From assembly GCA_029891385.1 (NCBI GenBank), contig CM057231.1, positions 19,809,300 through 19,873,299 on the forward strand: DNA of 64,000 nt. Direction: 5' to 3'. Positions 59,924-64,000 of the stretch are shown here, in pieces. This DNA comes from Erythroxylum novogranatense. Lineage: Eukaryota; Streptophyta; Magnoliopsida; Malpighiales; Erythroxylaceae. Position 1 is the first letter of the stretch, and every line of letters starts with the position of its first letter. Under the pieces are notes generated by a model. It had not been told where the DNA came from, searched no databases, and saw only the letters and a program-made list of their open reading frames with translations. The position numbers were made by a program, and so were the translations under genes.

Positions 59924-62177
59924 ATTCTCCCCTCCTAACAAAAATTTCATCCTCGAAATTTCATATACGATTAAATCAAGAAGGCAGGGGAATTATTTCA
60001 ATCTCGATATACTATCTCCCACTTAGTTCACTATATAACCCATTTCTATCAGTATACTGAATCAATATAATCAATCTCTCATTGACATTCTCAGACTTTC
60101 TCGAAATTTGCACTTTCGGCATCAATAACATGTATATCAAATCATAGCCATATTTCCTAATTCTGTCCATGAAATTCTTTACGAATCCGGATCATCTTTT
60201 ATGCTTTGAAACTGGATTTCCAATCCTTAGTTCCATTCATATCACAGTCACATAGAGGCCACTTATAACGAATTTAGTTTCCCTCAATTTCGTCTTTCTC
60301 TCATCTAAGTGTATCTTGGTCCAGGCGATACATTTCGAAACATTTCCTATAGGGTTCATACACCAATTTCATAAAATGCTCATACCCTCGATATAAAAGT
60401 CATTTCGACTCATTATCATTAACTATGATTTTCTCAATCCTTATTTCAGATTCATTTCACTTGTCGACATTAGCTCACATTAATCATGGCCTTCGATTAT
60501 TTCTAGGCCCTGTTCACTTTAATATAAGGGTAAACGACTCTTTTCGCTGTAAAACCCCTTATACACAATTTAAATGGAGTCACCATTATACAATTGATAT
60601 GCACTCAATCAATTTGAACTGTACATCAATCTCATGTCCCTATGAACTCCAAAATATCAATTTCACATTTATCTCCAACAGTCAAGTCTGTTGGTCACTT
60701 ACCCCTATAATCATTCGATTTTACATTCTAACCCATCAATTACTTAAACTCTTACTTGAACAAAAATTTTAATCGTTCCTTACAGTTCCTTTAGTGGGTA
60801 TTACCCATATCTCTTAATTCAGTCCTAACAATCATTTTCTCAAAAGTCGAATTCCTTTACAATTCCTCAATACGGCCGCATTTTCCAAATCCTCAATCCT
60901 GTTTTGCCAATCCTTTTTACATGCACACACGCACACACATCTGATTTGAAATTCCAATTGCCAATCCTGTTTTAATACAGTGGATCACTAACTAAATTCT
61001 GAAATAGTCAAACACATAATTCTTTTCCAATTCCTAAAATACCTCAATTGCATAATCCTTTTCAATACTTTCAAATTCACTAATATCTTACTCATTATCG
61101 CTTTGCATATTCACAGATACATCTAACACATTTGAAAACAATATCCAATACAATAAATTTCAAGTCACCATCATAAGCGAATTTCATGAGATTATATTTG
61201 TCCGGTACACATAAAATCACTTTATACTATTTCTTTAGATCAGATTGCAACCTTTATCGACACTTCAAATAATGCAAAGTCTCCAAATTGAAGTCCTACC
61301 ATCAGAACTCGAATTGTACTTATCTCAATTAACTCTTTTTACCATTATCATTCATATAATTCACACGTTCTTCCTCAATCAATTCTGTCAATTAGCTAAG
61401 ACCAGAAAAATCTTTAACAACTTCTGGACGTATCCAGCATACAGCTAGTTCTAATATCTCCAATCCATATATTTATATATATCTATTACAATTTCGCAAT
61501 CATCACCTCTATCATCATTAAATCTCCCATGTCATGTTCGAATACTAATTCTTCCACAATTTATTTGATTAAACAAAAATTCATTTTTATGAAACTTTCG
61601 TAATACAAAATTTCTTTAACTATGCCAACTATCTTTCTTCACCTTTCAACTACATTTGATGCATCATTAATGATCATAGTCACTTTCCAATTTAATTACA
61701 AATGAGACACTTTACTTCAGTAGTAATACAATAAACTCCTCATACACATAATTGATTCATATAACTCTTTAAATATCAATCATCCCCAATGAGGAGCACA
61801 ATTTCTTATAATTTTCTCATTTTCATCATATCATATTCTGACACATGTTCTTTACCCTAATTTCTCAACATAAGCCAATTTATTTACGACGAATCACTCT
61901 CTAGTTCGAGTAAACCATCATTATATCGATCTTGTACTTTCTGAACATAATTACACAAAATATACACGAACCTTTATTCTCCTTATATTCACAATTAATC
62001 TTTCCTCACTATTTCTAACCGCTTAAACGACTAAGACATACTCATGCACATGACTCATATGATAGAATGGGGATTAGGTGTCACTGTCTGCCTTGACATG
62101 ACCTAAATGCATGTACTTGACACGGTTTTCTCAGAATGCCCATGTAAGATTGTACTTCTGGGCTCTGATACCACAAA
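59924..62177 (-). mobile_element. Family C internal region, noncoding
   Basis: 2254 bp, pyrimidine-rich on the plus strand, with no reading frame matching gag, protease, integrase or RT. The hairpin box (AAATTTCGAGGATGAAATTT, minus strand, 59942-59961) and PPT (TAGGAGGGGAGAAT, minus strand, 59924-59937) are kept next to the 3' LTR. This fits a deletion derivative of a Tekay/Del-type gypsy element. Confidence 0.82.
62161..62173 (-). other. Primer-binding site, family C
   Basis: TGGTATCAGAGCC on the minus strand, complementary to initiator tRNA-Met, 4 bp inside the 5' LTR. Confidence 0.92.
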
Positions 62178-64000
62178 TGTAGCACCCCACTCTCGCGAGA
62201 CCCGAACCTGATATCGATGGTGATATCTGAGCCCGCGCCCCGTGAGGGTGGCGTACTAGGGCAATCAAATGCAATTCAAAAACTCAGTATGATATTTTTA
62301 TTTCATTGAAACCATTCACATATGCAGAAATCAATAAACAAATTAGGCCCACTCATGTAAAAACATTTCCAATCAAAACATTATTTCCATAATCAATTCA
62401 CAATACAATATTAATTTGTTGGGGCCCTCTATAAGAACAGTACAATTCTGCAAAAATACAAATCATAATGACTCAAATGCAGACATGAGACTGATCCCGA
62501 CCTGAACTCTGACTTGCTTGCTGTAATCATACTCCCGTTTGTCTAACGGGGTACTCGCCAAATCCTGAAAAATAATTGCAATGTTGGGTGAGTTTGTGAA
62601 CTCAGTGGAAACCATTATCGATGGTTCACCCAACTCATGCATATACACATAATATATCACAATATATCACACAGTCACAATACACAATCGAAACACTATC
62701 AGACACTTTACACATTTTCACTATAATCATACATTAGATAGGTCACTGAAAATTTGTCACATACTACACGCATTCTCACTTTTCACAACACAGTCAGATG
62801 CATAATGTATGCCAATTCTCATTTTATGTCAGTGTTGTGACTGAGCATCAATATTGTCCCGATTCGGGCACATTTCACAATAATCGCATTATTGGCAAGT
62901 AGGAGAGCCCTCAGGGTATGCACTATTGCCCGCTCACATTAGGGATAGGAGAGCCCTCTGGATATGCACTATTTCCTTTTTGGCCTTAGGCCCTTTTCAC
63001 TGATAATCGAGCTTAAAGCTCTGATCACTAATTGCTCCAGTCACAACTATTTATTTACCGATTTTAATCATGCCCAGCATGTACTCACACATACACAATC
63101 AATAACACAATTCAAACACAATTCAATCGATTCAATTGATCGTATTCAGAACACTTACTCATAATTCTATACACTGATTCACAATTACAAGAATTCACAT
63201 TGTTAAACAATTTACACAATCACAGCACATTTAACACACAAAGATTGAGGAACCAACTAGGTTACTCACCTGAACTTCCTAGCTGTTGCCTGGAAGCTCT
63301 AGCACTGTCCATGGATTATCGATCCATCGGCTCTATAACAATCAATTTATTTCATTCATTACAAAATGCACAGTCAAAATAATTAATGATGCACATGCCT
63401 TGAATAAAAGATGTACTATGCCTATTCATGATTTTCCCGGTACCGTTTCCCACTTTTCACTTTCTTTGACCACATCTAATTTCCTACTCATTTGCTCAAA
63501 AATAACTCACTTCCAATTCCATAGCATGTTATAGAACTCCATCAATTTCAATTCTAATATTCAATCGATATATGAAGTCATATTTGTCAGGGTATTACCT
63601 CAAAATCAATAGCACTGTTCTCTAGGTCGAATTCAGCTTTTATGCTCAGTTCCTAAAATTCCCAATAACGTTGAATTCACTTTCAAAGTCTCACATTATA
63701 CCCCAATTACTCAAAACAATTTTTAGGATGCAATACCATCATATTTCTTAGCTTTCTTTCACTAATTGAGATCACAAAAATCTAAAGTCAAACTCTCATT
63801 CTTTTCCTCAATTGTAGACCTCTTTCTCTAGATCACAACGAATCAAACCTCACCTTAATTGAAGGTCTACACCATAAGTTATGCCCCAAAAACCAAATTA
63901 AATCACTTCAGAAATTCCCCCCCTCACCGCGACTTCAAACCACTCACAAGGCGTCTCAAGGCGCCAAACGTCTTGACATTGTTTCGCCATGGCGACGCTT
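62178..64000 (-). repeat. Family C 5' LTR (part)
   Basis: Closely matches 56590-58410. A candidate spliced interval runs from 63269 (after CAG/GTGAGTAACC) to 62565 (ATTTTTCAG) on the minus strand, about 705 nt, with the three-way junction just before the acceptor. Confidence 0.9.

Larger units (their letters stand above)
56590..64000 (-). mobile_element. Family C non-autonomous long-LTR element (runs off right edge)
   Basis: Minus-strand order: 5' LTR (from beyond 64000 to 62178), tRNA-Met primer site (62173-62161), a 2254-bp internal region without gag or pol, PPT, and 3' LTR (59923-56590). It is inserted in a CACTA exon; TATGA (56585-56589) would be the duplication, but its partner is outside. 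LTR ends TGTAACATCCC and GGGGTGCTACA match family A, so A and C are related. Confidence 0.88.

Overview
This 64 kb window looks like plant nuclear DNA from a retrotransposon-rich, probably heterochromatic block of a flowering plant, most likely a eudicot. The grounds are a SIRE-type Ty1/copia element, Ty3/gypsy long LTRs primed by initiator tRNA-Met, and a CACTA transposon carrying a plant-specific En/Spm accessory gene. I see no cellular gene, tRNA, rRNA or CRISPR array. All recognisable coding sequence is decayed gag, pol or transposase. The species cannot be named from the sequence alone.

Layout from left to right. Positions 1-3113 are the right part of a long LTR (family A), inserted into another long LTR (family X, to 5696). 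Family X itself appears to sit in the primer-binding site of a plus-strand member of a family with giant LTRs (family B): internal remnant 5697-6177 and 3' LTR 6178-12003. That LTR is interrupted by a 1627-bp solo LTR (9234-10860, target duplication ATTTA). After about 1 kb of unassigned sequence comes a nearly full-length SIRE-like copia element on the minus strand (12981-22484), with gag, pol and an extra 3' reading frame. AT-rich unassigned DNA follows. A plus-strand Ty3/gypsy element (here G) then begins near 23377.

Inside the LTR of G lies a minus-strand family-B element (23887-51548, target duplication GTTTT). It has LTRs of about 3.6 and 4.3 kb around an internal region of only 815 bp. 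Its 3' LTR is split by a tandem copia array, LTR-internal-LTR-internal-LTR (24399-39179, one outer duplication AATGC). Its 5' LTR is split by a complete 4171-bp family-A solo LTR (44677-48847, duplication TACAA). The two family-B LTRs serve as each other's empty site, which verifies both insertions. Element G resumes at 51549 with a primer site, gag, protease and part of RT. It is cut at 54831 by a CACTA element, which is cut at 56590 by a minus-strand non-autonomous long-LTR element (family C) running off the right edge.

The families with very long LTRs (A, B, C, X) share features that their otherwise dissimilar sequences do not explain. These are a near-consensus splice donor (GTGAGTAAC or similar), a GC-rich structured block, a short hairpin of the form GAGYT-loop-ARCTC followed by ACCC, and then a pyrimidine-rich AG. 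Family B carries paired hairpins with compensatory base changes; families A and C share a likely three-way junction. These LTR-embedded structures are the best candidates here for something undescribed. Single-base losses between the two copia copies cluster at CTG/CAG, which suggests methylation-linked read errors, so some frameshifts may be assembly artefacts.
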